64,000 nt of DNA. Source: Oceanospirillaceae bacterium (lineage in GTDB: Bacteria; Pseudomonadota; Gammaproteobacteria; Pseudomonadales; Balneatricaceae). The notes beneath the pieces were generated by a model. The model did no database searches. It was not told where the DNA came from and saw nothing but the letters and a program-made list of their open reading frames with translations. The stretch covers positions 1 to 64,000 of the forward strand of contig JABSQZ010000008.1 of assembly GCA_013215505.1 (NCBI GenBank). The letters run 5' to 3'. This document shows, in pieces, positions 53,919-63,994 of the stretch. Within the stretch, counting starts at the first letter, position 1, and every line of letters begins with the position of its first letter. The translations under genes and the position numbers were made by a program.

Positions 53919-54821
53919 GTGAATGATCTAAAAAATAATTGGCCCGCCCTACTCACTTTATCCTTAATACGCGCCCTGGCAAAACTGCCCTTTAAACGAG
54001 GCATATTTGTGGGAACTTTACTGGGCAATCTACTGCGGCTGCTAGCGGTAAAAAGGCGCAGAGTCACTGAAGTTAATATCAAACTCTGCTTTCCAAATAT
54101 GGACCACAAGCAGCAACAACAGTTTCTCAAAGATGTATTTATCGCCAACGGTATTGGCATAGTAGAGACCGCCTGGGCCCATTATGGCGATCGGCAGATG
54201 TTCGCCGATAAAATTGAAATCCGCGGCCAGCCGCTGCTAGATGCCGCATTAGCACAAGGGCGGGGAGTGGTATTAGTGGGCGCGCATTTCAGTACTCTGG
54301 ATTTAGGTGGGCTGTTGTTTTCATTTACCGAAACACCCCTTAATACTTTGTACCGCAGACACAACAACCCACTATTGGATACCGCCATCACCGCCGGGCG
54401 CTCTAAATACTGCCAGCCGATAGAGCGCAAAAATATGCGCTTAGTGATCAAAAAACTGAAACAGAATCAGTGTGTCTGGTTTGCTCCGGATCAGGACCTG
54501 AACAGTAAAGGCTGTGTTTTTGTCGAATTCTTTGGCCAATGCGCCTCGACTATCACCGCCACTTCCAATCTGGTGCGCTTTAACAGTTCCGCTATTTTAA
54601 TGCTGGCTCACTACAGAAAGCCCGATAATAGTGGTTATATCCTGGAGTTCTCTGCAGTACCGAGCTGCGACAGCAATGACAAGGCCGCTTTTGCCCAAGT
54701 GATCAACGACAGCATTGAGAAGGCAATAAAAAAGCAACCTGACCAGTACATGTGGATGCACAAAAGGTTCAAAACCCAACCCGACGGCGAGCAAAAACTC
54801 TACGCAGCGGCGAAGTGCTGA
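53919..54821 (+). CDS. Lipid A late acyltransferase, LpxL/LpxM-type
   Basis: 300 residues from a GTG. The HX4D catalytic motif is in VGAHFSTLDLGG near residue 115; LYRRHNNPLLD near residue 145 and VWFAPDQDLNSKGCVFVEFFG near residue 187 are the family's later blocks. It transfers a secondary acyl chain to Kdo2-lipid IVA at the inner membrane. Whether it is LpxL (lauroyl) or LpxM (myristoyl) cannot be settled from the motif. Its context beside msbA and the waa genes fits. Only 2 bases separate its end from the convergent ligase gene. Confidence 0.85.
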   Translation: MNDLKNNWPALLTLSLIRALAKLPFKRGIFVGTLLGNLLRLLAVKRRRVTEVNIKLCFPNMDHKQQQQFLKDVFIANGIGIVETAWAHYGDRQMFADKIEIRGQPLLDAALAQGRGVVLVGAHFSTLDLGGLLFSFTETPLNTLYRRHNNPLLDTAITAGRSKYCQPIERKNMRLVIKKLKQNQCVWFAPDQDLNSKGCVFVEFFGQCASTITATSNLVRFNSSAILMLAHYRKPDNSGYILEFSAVPSCDSNDKAAFAQVINDSIEKAIKKQPDQYMWMHKRFKTQPDGEQKLYAAAKC

Positions 54822-54823
54822 AA

Positions 54824-56086
54824 CTAAGGTTGCCCGGCCAGTTCTTTCTCGCTATTGAGCATCAGTGAGACAAGAATAATCAACAATCCTGTGTACATGA
54901 TCGTGCCGCTATTATGAGCAAAAAATACTTGGGTGATATTGGCAAAGATAAAAAACCAACCGAATATGATTAGAGCAACAGCTGGCGCCCTGCTACTCTG
55001 AGCATTTTGTCTGAACTGTTTATGACCTATGTAGACGGGGTAGAACATCAGCGCCAGCAGTATCATTAATCCGACCATGCCGCGCCGCGCACTGGCGTAC
55101 ACGTAGGCATTATGAGAGTGAGTGTATCTCCTTACCGAGGGGGCTAACTTACCCGCTTCCACCAACGCTTCTTTTTCAGCGACATAGGCTGTCACTCCGG
55201 CACCAAAAACCGGGTTATTGATAGTAACCAAAACAGCCGCTTTCCATAATTCCAACCTCACTCCCACTGAACCCGTTGCCACACCCTGACTGAAATATTG
55301 TTCAGTATCTGCTACTCCCGAGCTGAGCCTGCTCATTATACTGGATTCCGGGATCAGCGCTGCTCCAGTCAAACTTAACAAACAAGCCACGAATACTGCT
55401 TGTTTTACATGTTTTCGCAATTGTTTGCGATAGTAACAGCCGCTAATCGCCAGCAACAGCGGCACGAATATCAACGCTCCTCTGGTCTGAGTATAAAGTA
55501 CTGTAATCAGCGCCAAAGCACCGCATACGATCAACAATATCGCCAGCAGCCTGCCTTTAGCTCTGTTGATGGAGTAGCAGTAGGGAGCCAAAAGCAAAGA
55601 TAATATAGCATAGGCAAAAGCGACATAGCCCAGTTGTATCGCACTTATGGAAATCCCCACTCTAGCGACACCCAGATAATATCTGTCATAACAAGCCAAG
55701 ATAAACAGGCCTAATGCGCCAACCCCTATCCCTAAAACAATCACAGAAGAGCTAATCCTGACGGCGTTTAACAAGAAAATTAAAGGGATAAACAGCAAAA
55801 TTTTACTTTCGGGGTCTATCATCCTGATAGGAACCCCGTAGCAGATGACTTCTAATAGCACTGAAAGCAGAAACACCAATAATACTGCTATTAATCCTTT
55901 TTCAGCTGCAGATAAGGCTATTTGCCTTCTGACTTCGCCGCTACAAAGAAACAGATAGCTGGAAATAATAATGGGCCCAGTAATCCCGTAACTACCGTCG
56001 AAAGATACTGACAGAGCCAAAAATAAAAACACACTGAAACTGACATAATATCTGGCTATGCTCAGAATAGACTGATTTAAAAACAC
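54824..56086 (-). CDS. waaL: O-antigen ligase family protein (WaaL/Wzy-type)
   Basis: 420 residues from a GTG at 56086 with AAGGA at 6-base spacing. An upstream ATG (56179) would overlap waaC by 74 bases and adds hydrophilic residues that do not fit the family. About ten to twelve hydrophobic segments surround a periplasmic loop; the diagnostic THSHNAYVYASARRGMVG (near residue 327) is the ligase/polymerase signature. In an LPS core cluster this is most likely the ligase that joins O-polymer to core, but Wzy polymerases look alike. Confidence 0.75.
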   Translation of the reverse strand: MFLNQSILSIARYYVSFSVFLFLALSVSFDGSYGITGPIIISSYLFLCSGEVRRQIALSAAEKGLIAVLLVFLLSVLLEVICYGVPIRMIDPESKILLFIPLIFLLNAVRISSSVIVLGIGVGALGLFILACYDRYYLGVARVGISISAIQLGYVAFAYAILSLLLAPYCYSINRAKGRLLAILLIVCGALALITVLYTQTRGALIFVPLLLAISGCYYRKQLRKHVKQAVFVACLLSLTGAALIPESSIMSRLSSGVADTEQYFSQGVATGSVGVRLELWKAAVLVTINNPVFGAGVTAYVAEKEALVEAGKLAPSVRRYTHSHNAYVYASARRGMVGLMILLALMFYPVYIGHKQFRQNAQSSRAPAVALIIFGWFFIFANITQVFFAHNSGTIMYTGLLIILVSLMLNSEKELAGQP

Positions 56087-56105
56087 TAATAATCCTTGGG
56101 GAAAT

Positions 56106-57095
56106 CTATTGGTTAAATAATTGGCAAAATTCTTGCCAGACTGTCTGTGGTAATAATGGCCGAAAAACCGCTGGCTCAACCTGAGAATTGTTTTTCAAAA
56201 AACTGGCTGCCAACAGTGACTGTTGATTGTGACCGTAGCCTCCGACTAATCCCGGATCGGTAGGGCCAAACAAGGTAATGTTAGGTTTGTTCAGCGCCGC
56301 ACTTAAATGCGACAAACCGGTATCTACCGAGATACAGCCCGCTGCATTGGCTAATACTTGTGCCACTTGGCACAGCGATAACTTAGGCAATACTTCGACC
56401 TTTGCGTTGCCTTGGGCCAAGCGCTGGGCACGATCTCTCTCCAGTGCATTACCCCAGGGGAGCTTAATTCTCCAGCCATTTTCGGTTGCCAATTGGATCA
56501 ATTGCAGCCAATAGACTTCAGGGTAATGTTTATCAACTCTGGTGGTACTGTGGTTGAACACCAGGTAATTTCTATCCTCTGACTGTTCAAAGTGCTCACT
56601 TATCGAAAAATCACCCTGTTGCGCAGGCACTTGATAGTTAAGCGCTTTAGCAAAAAGCTCTCTGATACGCTCTACCGCATGTTGCTCTTTAGCCACCGCT
56701 ATCGGATGTGTGTAACACTTGCTAGCCCATGGCTCTCTGGCGCTGTTTTTGTCTAAACCAAAACTCGGACCCCGGGCATAGCGGACGATTAAACAGGCAC
56801 TTTTCAGTAATCCCTGAGCGTCGATCACCGCGTCGTACTCACGCATTTGCAAATGCTCTTTAAAAGCTTGCCATTCGCCACTGCGCCAGGTACTTAAAGG
56901 GGACTTCCGCCAGCGTCGAATTGCCACCGGGATCACTCTGTCCACCGCACTGTGCCATTGCGGAATCTCTTTAAAACCCTCTTCAACCACCCAGTCGAAG
57001 CGGATCCCCTCTACGGCGTTCATGGCGTCAGTCAGAGCGGGCAGAGTGTGGATAACATCACCCATTGAGGATGTTTTAACCAGCAGCACTCTCAT
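56106..57095 (-). CDS. waaC: LPS heptosyltransferase I
   Basis: 329 residues. MRVLLVKTSSMGDVIHTLPAL and FDWVVEEGFKEIPQWH match E. coli WaaC nearly residue for residue, with VIPVAIRRWRKS, DAVIDAQGLLKSA near residue 95, SVDTGLSHLSAALNKPNITLFGPTDPGLVGGYG near residue 260. It adds the first L-glycero-D-manno-heptose to Kdo. It overlaps the waaF gene by 4 bases. Confidence 0.95.
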   Translation of the reverse strand: MRVLLVKTSSMGDVIHTLPALTDAMNAVEGIRFDWVVEEGFKEIPQWHSAVDRVIPVAIRRWRKSPLSTWRSGEWQAFKEHLQMREYDAVIDAQGLLKSACLIVRYARGPSFGLDKNSAREPWASKCYTHPIAVAKEQHAVERIRELFAKALNYQVPAQQGDFSISEHFEQSEDRNYLVFNHSTTRVDKHYPEVYWLQLIQLATENGWRIKLPWGNALERDRAQRLAQGNAKVEVLPKLSLCQVAQVLANAAGCISVDTGLSHLSAALNKPNITLFGPTDPGLVGGYGHNQQSLLAASFLKNNSQVEPAVFRPLLPQTVWQEFCQLFNQ

Positions 57096-58117
57096 TTTGC
57101 CACCATTTTCAGTAGCCTCTCAAAGACCATTTGCGGCTGGATGTCTATCATACTCTGATGATAGCCTTGCTCAGTTCTAGTGCGGCGCAGTTTTAGATAG
57201 CCATCGATTAAACGGATAACTTCCGCCTTGTCACTCAGCGGCGGGGTGAAGTCGGGACTGGTAGGTCCGTACAGCGCCAGCAACGGAGTATTAACTGCGG
57301 CACCTATGTGCATCAGCCCGGAATCGTTGGAAACAATAGCGGCACATTGATCCAATATGTCAATCGCCTGAGTTAAATCAGTGCGCCCGGAGAGATCTAC
57401 AAAGCTCTGTTGTTCAGTATCACTGAGCAGAGCTTTTATCGCCATGATCGCCGCTGTGTCTTTAGCAGAGCCCAGACAGATAATCTGTTTACCTGCACCA
57501 ATTAAACAACTGGCGAGGGTGGCGAAGTGGTAATGTGGCCAGCGCTTTGCCGGACCAAACTCCGCTCCGGGACAAAAGGCAATGGCATTTTCAGTGGCTA
57601 GCGCATATTTTTTGAACATAGCCGACTGCTGATCTCTATCAACCTGCAGTGCGGGCTCTAACAGTGCTTTGAGCTCTGTTGCCGATTGTTTCACCGGCTC
57701 TGCCAGAGCGATATAACGCTGCACCATCAGCGGGAATGCCTGCTTGTCTAACTTGCGCATATCATTCAGCAAACCGTAGCGCATTTCTCCGCGCCAGCCA
57801 ATACGCTGGGGAATATTTGCCATCCAGGGGATCAGTGCCGATTTTAACGAGTTGGGTAAAATAATGCTCTGCTGGTAGTTATTAACGGCTAACGCAGTGG
57901 CGACTTTTTTTCTGCTACTCCACTGCAGTGCACCGTGCCCAACCGGCATGGCGATCGCCTGGTGCACTTGAGGCATTCTGGCCAGTACCGGGCGACACCA
58001 GTCAGGTGCCAGCACATCAATCCGACAATCTGGGTTATCAGACTTCAATCTAAGCAGCAAAGATTGGCTCATCACCATATCGCCGACCCATGAGGGTCCG
58101 ACTACTAATATATTCAA
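57092..58117 (-). CDS. waaF: LPS heptosyltransferase II
   Basis: 341 residues from a TTG at 58117, chosen because GGAGG lies 7 bases ahead and the protein then begins MNILVVGPSWVGDMVMSQSL like E. coli WaaF; upstream ATGs (58141, 58165) have no such site. IILPNSLKSALIPWMANIPQRIGWRGEMRYGLLND near residue 93 and SNDSGLMHIGAAVNTPLLALYGPTSPDFTPPL near residue 262 are family blocks. It adds the second heptose of the inner core. Its 3' end overlaps waaC. Confidence 0.94.
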   Translation of the reverse strand: MNILVVGPSWVGDMVMSQSLLLRLKSDNPDCRIDVLAPDWCRPVLARMPQVHQAIAMPVGHGALQWSSRKKVATALAVNNYQQSIILPNSLKSALIPWMANIPQRIGWRGEMRYGLLNDMRKLDKQAFPLMVQRYIALAEPVKQSATELKALLEPALQVDRDQQSAMFKKYALATENAIAFCPGAEFGPAKRWPHYHFATLASCLIGAGKQIICLGSAKDTAAIMAIKALLSDTEQQSFVDLSGRTDLTQAIDILDQCAAIVSNDSGLMHIGAAVNTPLLALYGPTSPDFTPPLSDKAEVIRLIDGYLKLRRTRTEQGYHQSMIDIQPQMVFERLLKMVAK

Positions 58118-58430
58118 CTCTTTCCCTCCGCGCAAAGTCATTATTTCTATTGAACGGCACATCATACTAAAATTTGCAGCTTTATCTCCCGTTTAATCAA
58201 AAAAACTGGATATTTTTCGCCCTGACTAATTCCTTTTTCATTCACTGGTGATTACAATCAGGCGGGAAGAAGTCTGTTCGGCGGTTAAGGTGTAACTCTG
58301 CACGAATTTCTTACCGGTATTAGCTGATGAGTTACCGAAGTGCGAAAAAGCACATTCGACAATAAATTTTCTTCAGTTTAAATGCCTTTATCCTTTTTAA
58401 GTCACACTTATATATTTTTTGAGGTTACAG
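58118..58430. promoter_or_regulatory. Divergent waaF/ilvE intergenic region
   Basis: A gap of 313 bases between two divergent genes, so it must hold promoters for both. I see AT-rich stretches near 58405-58418 (a CTTATATAT block ahead of ilvE) but no convincing -35/-10 pair, no tRNA and no open frame of note. Confidence 0.3.
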
Positions 58431-59426
58431 ATGGCTGCGTTTGGTACAGTTTTTATGCCGCAAATGGCAATTTCTCGTTTTGATGGATCCACTTGGAGCC
58501 AGGCTGAAATGGTGGCTAGTGACAGTATTCAACTGCATCCTGGCGCCCACGTTTTACACTATTCCAGTACTTGTTTTGAGGGATTAAAGGCTTTCAAACA
58601 ACCTGATGGCTCTATCAAATTATTCCGAATGGATAGGAATATTGCCCGCTTCGCCCAGAGCAGCGAATTATTGTCGCTACCGGCGATCGATAAAAGCGCC
58701 ACCGCGAAAATGATTACTGATTCAGTAGCCATGTATGCCGGTGATGTACCTGAACCCCCGGGTTCTATGTATATAAGACCGACCCATTTTGGTATCGACC
58801 CGGCAATCGGCAAGGCGGCAGCACCATCGCTGACTTCACTGCAGTACATTTTATTATCACCGGTGGGCGAGTATTTCACTAGCGATGCCGGAACGCTACG
58901 CTTGCTGCTTGACGAAACCGGCATGCGCTGCGCACCTCACAATGGCATGATAAAAAGTGGCGGCAACTACGCCAGTGCGCTGCGCCCTATCATGCAAGCG
59001 CGGGATAAGTACCAGGCCGATCAAGTGCTGTTCTGCCCCAACGGTTTTGCCCAGGAGACAGGAGCAGCCAACTTTTTACTGATTGATGATGGTGAAATCA
59101 TTACCAAAGCATTAGATGAAAGCTTTTTACACGGGGTCACCAGAGACTCTATATTAACGTTAGCTGCAGATATGGGGCTAACTGTCTCAGAGCGTGAAAT
59201 TTCAGTGGATGAACTGCTCGAGCGCGCTGCCAAACCAGGCTGTGAGGCCGCTCTTTCCGGTACCGCTGCAGTTCTTGCTCCTGTGGGCACATTTATCCAC
59301 AATGACCGGGAACACAAAGTTGGCGGTGGCACCGAGGGGCCTGTCACTAAGCAGTTACGTCAGGCAATGAACGATATCCAATGGGGTCTGGCGGAAGATA
59401 AACACAACTGGTTGTTCGACGTTTAA
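58431..59426 (+). CDS. ilvE: Branched-chain amino acid aminotransferase
   Basis: 331 residues from the ATG at 58431, with GAGG at 6-base spacing; a TTG four codons earlier is less likely. The PLP lysine is in GMIKSGGNYASALRP near residue 183, followed by NGFAQETGAANFLLIDDG and LHGVTRDSILTLA; SGTAAVLAPVG near residue 280 is the phosphate-binding loop. It transfers amino groups to and from leucine, isoleucine and valine. Placement between glnE and waaF is as in Pseudomonas. Confidence 0.93.
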   Translation: MAAFGTVFMPQMAISRFDGSTWSQAEMVASDSIQLHPGAHVLHYSSTCFEGLKAFKQPDGSIKLFRMDRNIARFAQSSELLSLPAIDKSATAKMITDSVAMYAGDVPEPPGSMYIRPTHFGIDPAIGKAAAPSLTSLQYILLSPVGEYFTSDAGTLRLLLDETGMRCAPHNGMIKSGGNYASALRPIMQARDKYQADQVLFCPNGFAQETGAANFLLIDDGEIITKALDESFLHGVTRDSILTLAADMGLTVSEREISVDELLERAAKPGCEAALSGTAAVLAPVGTFIHNDREHKVGGGTEGPVTKQLRQAMNDIQWGLAEDKHNWLFDV

Positions 59427-59454
59427 AGCCAGCAGCCGGCAAATATCCGCCTTC

Positions 59455-59491
59455 TAACAGCTACTGCATTCCCCGGATGTTGTAGCTGTTA
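59455..59491. terminator. Inverted repeat between convergent ilvE and glnE
   Basis: TAACAGCTAC (59455-59464) pairs perfectly with GTAGCTGTTA (59482-59491) around a 17-base loop, 28 bases after the ilvE stop and 60 bases from the glnE stop. It is a plausible bidirectional terminator without a clear T-run. Confidence 0.5.
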
Positions 59492-59551
59492 TATTTAAGC
59501 ACTGATTGACAACATCCAGCTCGCTAGTTTTGGCGCCCCCACAGCCCCATG

Positions 59552-62455
59552 TCAGGCAATCTCAGCTCTGATATAGCGCCCCCAGAGAGCACTCACTCCC
59601 TCCCGGTATTCACTCAACATTTGCGGGTCTATGCTCAGGGACTTTTCCTGCATCGCCTGACGATGACCTACGGCTCTATAGGCCTTGTATGCCTCTCGAA
59701 GTAAAGTTGCATCCCCAGCACTTAATAAACCTCGCTGTTCAATGGCATCTAAGATGCGAATATTATCGGTATAGCCGATCAAATCGCCATGCTGCGCCGC
59801 ATAAGCCAGGCAGAAGTACTGCACTAAAAATTCAATGTCGACCACACCACCGGCATCTTGCTTTAAATTAAACTGATTCTGCAATTGCCTCTCTGAGGAG
59901 CCTAAGTGCGAGCGCATTTTCTCGCGCATATCGCTGACAGCAAGCAATAACTGTTGTCGGTCTCTGCTCTGTGCCAACACTTTGCTACGCACTTGGGAAA
60001 ATTCTCTGGCAAGTGAGTCGCTGCCGGTTATCACCCTGGCTCGCACCAGCGCCTGATGCTCCCAGGTCCAGGCCTCTTTTAATTGGTAAGTTTCAAAAGC
60101 CGCTAAAGTGCTGACCAACATGCCTGAATTACCCGCCGGTCGCAAACGCATGTCTATTTCATACAACTGTCCACTGCTGGTATAGGTATTGAGGATGTGG
60201 ATAACTCGCTGGCCTAATCGGGTGAAAAACACTGAGTTAGCGATGGCCTTGTCACCATTGGTGAAAGCGTTGGAATCGGTACCGTGCAGAAACACCAGAT
60301 CCAAATCCGAAGCGTAGGAGAGCTCAATACCACCCAACTTGCCATAGGCGACCACAATAAAGTTACGCCCTTGCTCCTCACCAGCACTGTTGCAGGGAAC
60401 CCCGTGTTTTTCTACCAGACCCCGCCACGCCATATCCAGCACTTTCTCCAAAATTGATTCTGCCAGCCAGGTAAGATAATCACTGACTTTCATAAGCGGC
60501 AGTACCCCAGTGATATCACTGGCAGCTACCCGCAGTAGATGCGCGTGTTTAAAGTAGCGCAAGCTATCCATCAGCTGCTCTTCGTCATCTTCGGGGATAC
60601 GTAACATCTGCTGATTGAGCTCTGAATTTAACTGCAGCTTATCCGGGGGGGCATACAACGTTTGTGGAGTGATCAGCTCATCGAGCAATACCGGTTGTCT
60701 GGTCAGTATATCGGCGAACCAGGCACTGGCGGAACAGAGCTTTACCAACTGCTGTAAGGCACTGGGATTTTCCGCTAACAACACTAAATAAGCTGAGCGA
60801 CGAAGTATCGCGGCAATTAACTTTAGTACCCTTGCCAAGGTCTCAGTACTATTACTACGCTGCGAAATTTGCTGCAGCAGTTTCGGCACAACCAACTTTA
60901 AGCGCTCTAAAGTAATAGGCTGTAGCATCCTCACTGCCTTAGATTGCAGCATGTCCCTTATTAATTTACTGGCAGCTAGCGGTTGATCAAAGCCTAACTT
61001 ACTACACAAATCCACAGCTTCGAGCTCTGCTAAGCTCGAATCCCACAGCAGTAACCACTCGCTATCTTCGCAGACTGTCTCCTGCTCACCTTCGGCCGGC
61101 GCCAATATCTCTGCAAAGTGCTTGCTGACATTTTGTCGGTGCTGTTCCAGGGCCGAGCTGAAACTCTGGTTGTCTGAAAAACCCAGACTACAAGCTATGC
61201 GCAATAAAGCATGCTCATCAACAGGTAACTCCTGAGTCTGTCTATCCGCTATCGCCTGAATCGCATGTTCTGTATTGCGCAAAAAGATATAGCTATCAGT
61301 CAGCTCTTTTACAACTTGGCAGGGCATAGCGACCGCCTCAGGCAATAGTGGCAATATATTCAGTAGCTCGCGCTGTTGCAGTCGCTTGTCTCTGCCACCG
61401 CGAATCAGTTGGAAAGCCTGGGCGATAAATTCAACCTCGCGTATGCCCCCGGAGCCCAGCTTGACATTATTCGCCAGCCCCTTGCGCCGCACCTCGCTGT
61501 TAATCATTGCCTTCATCTCGCGCAGCGATTCAAAGGCGCTGTAGTCGATATATTTTCGATACACAAAAGGTTTTAAATCTAACATCAATTGTTGCGCTTG
61601 AGGACTATCGCCAGCCACTATGCGGGCTTTTATCATCGCATAGCGCTCCCACTCGCGTCCGTGCTGCTGATAGTAATTTTCCATCGCATTGAAACTACAA
61701 GCTAGTGGGCTGATAGAGCCAAAAGGCCGCAGCCGCATATCCACTCTAAAGACAAAACCGTCGGCGCTGGGGGCATCCAACGCCTGAATTAACTTTTTAC
61801 CTAAGCGGATAAAAAAATCCTGGTTATCTATGCTCTTTTTCTGACCGCAGGTCTCACCATTTTCACCGTAGCAAAACATCAAGTCGATGTCCGAGGACAA
61901 ATTCAGCTCGTTCGCCCCCAGTTTACCCATCCCTAATACCACCAAATATTGCTGTTCAGCTTTACTTTCGGCCGTTTCCAGAGAGTGAGGTACTCCCCAG
62001 CGCTGGCAGAGAAAGTCGTATAATATATTGGTGCTCTGCTCGATACAGGTATCCGCAAGAGCACTCAGCTCAGCAGTTGTCTGTCGCACATCAGAGTAGC
62101 GATTTAAATCGCGCCAAATTATACGTACCATCTCACGCTGTCGAAACAATCGCAGTTGACGCCCCAGAGTAATTTCATCCTTTACCGCTGCAATTAACTC
62201 TGCCAGCTTCAGCGCATAGGCTTTGCGACAGTATGTCTTATGCAAATCTTTACTGGCAATAAGCTCTGCCAGCATTGCCGGCTTTCTGACTAATTGCTCT
62301 ACTACAAAGTCACTGCCAGCGACGACTCTTGTCAGGGCAAGCAATTGATCAGTGGATAACTCTACGTCTTGCATAGATTCCGCCAATCTCAGCCATTGTT
62401 GCTGCACATACTGACGCAGTGGCTGCGGGATATTACTGAGCTGCGCTTTATACAT
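59552..62455 (-). CDS. glnE: Glutamine synthetase adenylyltransferase/deadenylase
   Basis: 967 residues, similar to E. coli GlnE (946). Two nucleotidyltransferase domains: the N-terminal (deadenylylation) domain with LGKLGANELNLSSDIDLMF near residue 183, and the C-terminal (adenylylation) domain with YGKLGGIELSYASDLDLVF near residue 708, joined by a long helical linker; both keep the paired aspartates. It modifies glutamine synthetase in response to PII and glutamine. It is followed by ilvE on the other strand and preceded by the CYTH gene. Confidence 0.95.
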   Translation of the reverse strand: MYKAQLSNIPQPLRQYVQQQWLRLAESMQDVELSTDQLLALTRVVAGSDFVVEQLVRKPAMLAELIASKDLHKTYCRKAYALKLAELIAAVKDEITLGRQLRLFRQREMVRIIWRDLNRYSDVRQTTAELSALADTCIEQSTNILYDFLCQRWGVPHSLETAESKAEQQYLVVLGMGKLGANELNLSSDIDLMFCYGENGETCGQKKSIDNQDFFIRLGKKLIQALDAPSADGFVFRVDMRLRPFGSISPLACSFNAMENYYQQHGREWERYAMIKARIVAGDSPQAQQLMLDLKPFVYRKYIDYSAFESLREMKAMINSEVRRKGLANNVKLGSGGIREVEFIAQAFQLIRGGRDKRLQQRELLNILPLLPEAVAMPCQVVKELTDSYIFLRNTEHAIQAIADRQTQELPVDEHALLRIACSLGFSDNQSFSSALEQHRQNVSKHFAEILAPAEGEQETVCEDSEWLLLWDSSLAELEAVDLCSKLGFDQPLAASKLIRDMLQSKAVRMLQPITLERLKLVVPKLLQQISQRSNSTETLARVLKLIAAILRRSAYLVLLAENPSALQQLVKLCSASAWFADILTRQPVLLDELITPQTLYAPPDKLQLNSELNQQMLRIPEDDEEQLMDSLRYFKHAHLLRVAASDITGVLPLMKVSDYLTWLAESILEKVLDMAWRGLVEKHGVPCNSAGEEQGRNFIVVAYGKLGGIELSYASDLDLVFLHGTDSNAFTNGDKAIANSVFFTRLGQRVIHILNTYTSSGQLYEIDMRLRPAGNSGMLVSTLAAFETYQLKEAWTWEHQALVRARVITGSDSLAREFSQVRSKVLAQSRDRQQLLLAVSDMREKMRSHLGSSERQLQNQFNLKQDAGGVVDIEFLVQYFCLAYAAQHGDLIGYTDNIRILDAIEQRGLLSAGDATLLREAYKAYRAVGHRQAMQEKSLSIDPQMLSEYREGVSALWGRYIRAEIA

Positions 62456-62506
62456 ATAGAACCTATTTAAAATATACTAATACTGATATTACTGACGCAG
62501 AGGAGC

Positions 62507-63133
62507 TTAACTATATTGTTGCAGCAACTGGTAGCCTCGGGCCGCTTTGGAGACATCACAAGCTCTAAGTTCTGGGCACTGTGCTGTTAATATGGCGGCT
62601 ATTTCAACCAGTGCCGTGGCACTGCCCTCGAGTAACTCTAATTCTAGTTCACAGATAGGCAACTGCTGTTTGATAGCCGGCGCTGCTACTAAGCCTCTAT
62701 CCAGAGCCATTTCTATAGATGATTCAACACCATTGGCATCAATATGCTGAAAATACCACAGCTGACGGCTAAAGTTAGTAGAGAATAGCGCTTGCAGGTC
62801 GCTGCCGGCTATTTCTGCCGGCCAGTGTTGTTCAGGTAATAGCGTCAGATCCAACTGCGGCTGCTGCAGATTCCACTCCCACTCAAACCTCTTATGTAAC
62901 CCATTATTACTTGAACCTTTAGTCTTTAAGGTCTGGATAAACCGCCCATCACTATCGCGCACCCGCAGGGCTATCCGGCGCTTGTTAAGCTGCCAATCAC
63001 TAGTGTCGTAATAAGTATTTTTGAGTATTTTTTGTTCAACCTTGGCGCTAATAGAAGTAAAAAAACCACATCCAAGTAACTTTTCTACTCGCTCTGCAGC
63101 AATTTCCAACTTTATTTCAATCTCTTTTTTCAA
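62507..63133 (-). CDS. CYTH-domain protein (inorganic triphosphatase-like)
   Basis: 208 residues. The CYTH signature EIEIKLEI at residues 4-11, then YYDTSDWQLNKRRIALRVRD near residue 41 and FIQTLKTKG near residue 65, ICELELELLEG near residue 163. These acidic and basic strands form the triphosphate tunnel. E. coli YgiF, which joins CYTH to CHAD, is the nearest named relative and hydrolyses tripolyphosphate; this protein lacks CHAD. It lies 51 bases upstream of glnE on the same strand, an arrangement also seen with ygiF in E. coli. Confidence 0.82.
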   Translation of the reverse strand: MKKEIEIKLEIAAERVEKLLGCGFFTSISAKVEQKILKNTYYDTSDWQLNKRRIALRVRDSDGRFIQTLKTKGSSNNGLHKRFEWEWNLQQPQLDLTLLPEQHWPAEIAGSDLQALFSTNFSRQLWYFQHIDANGVESSIEMALDRGLVAAPAIKQQLPICELELELLEGSATALVEIAAILTAQCPELRACDVSKAARGYQLLQQYS

Positions 63134-63288
63134 AGGACAAACTCCAATTTATCAACAACATAGCTTAAAACGACAACAGTATAACTTTATAGTCACTAAT
63201 AAATATGCCAAAAGTATAACTTTTCACTACAATTTAATGACACCAGCACTTATACTTCGCGAAAATATAGCCACTGAGGTTTGGGATT

Positions 63289-63969
63289 ATGGTCTCTACT
63301 AATCCTTTTATGCAAATGTTTGCACGTTCTCCGTTCAAACCTATGCAAGAACATATAGCAAAAGCACAGCAATGTGCCGGACAACTGATTCCCTTCTTTC
63401 AGGCATCTTTTGACAATGACTGGGTTCTGGCAGAACAGTACCAGCGACAAATTACCGATCTGGAACACCAGGCCGATGATATCAAAAGAGAAATACGCCA
63501 ATCACTCCCCAGCAGTTTATTCCTCCCGGTGCCGCGCACCGACCTGCTCAACCTATTGCGCATGCAAGACAAAATCGCCAACCGCGCTAAAGACATTTCC
63601 GGATTAATGCTCGGCAGACAAATGTCTATCCCCGCGCTGATCCAAACTGAAATGTTAGATTTTGTAAAAACCGCGGTAAAAACTTCCGAGCAGGCACTGA
63701 CCGCTCTGAATGAATTGGATGAATTAATTGGCGCGGGCTTTCGCGGCCGCGAAGTCGATGTAGTAGAAGCTATGATTCACAAACTCGACGACCTGGAACA
63801 CCAAACCGATGAACTGGAACGTCATATTCGTTACTCCCTCTTCAAAGTAGAAAAAGATCTCGATCCTATCGATGCCATGTTTCTCTACAAGATCATCTCA
63901 TGGATTGGAGAGCTCGCTGACCGCGCACAAGATGTGGGCGGAAGACTTCAATTACTGCTCGCTCGTTAG
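63289..63969 (+). CDS. DUF47/PhoU-like protein (TIGR00153 family)
   Basis: 226 residues. MFARSPFKPMQEHIAKAQQCAG near the start, HQADDIKREIRQSLPSSLFLPVPRTDLLNLLRMQDKIANRAKDIS near residue 64, and repeated acidic helices that form the PhoU-like metal-binding bundle. In other bacteria this gene precedes a low-affinity phosphate (Pit) transporter and is thought to regulate it. GAGG lies 9 bases ahead of the ATG. A possible next start (ATG, 63995) follows at the window edge. Confidence 0.88.
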   Translation: MVSTNPFMQMFARSPFKPMQEHIAKAQQCAGQLIPFFQASFDNDWVLAEQYQRQITDLEHQADDIKREIRQSLPSSLFLPVPRTDLLNLLRMQDKIANRAKDISGLMLGRQMSIPALIQTEMLDFVKTAVKTSEQALTALNELDELIGAGFRGREVDVVEAMIHKLDDLEHQTDELERHIRYSLFKVEKDLDPIDAMFLYKIISWIGELADRAQDVGGRLQLLLAR

Positions 63970-63994
63970 CAGCGGAATCTAAGAGTTACAATAT

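Noticed and set aside
56087-56179. N-terminal extension of the ligase gene
   Set aside because: Overlaps waaC by 74 bases and is hydrophilic, whereas the GTG at 56086 has a good ribosome-binding site.
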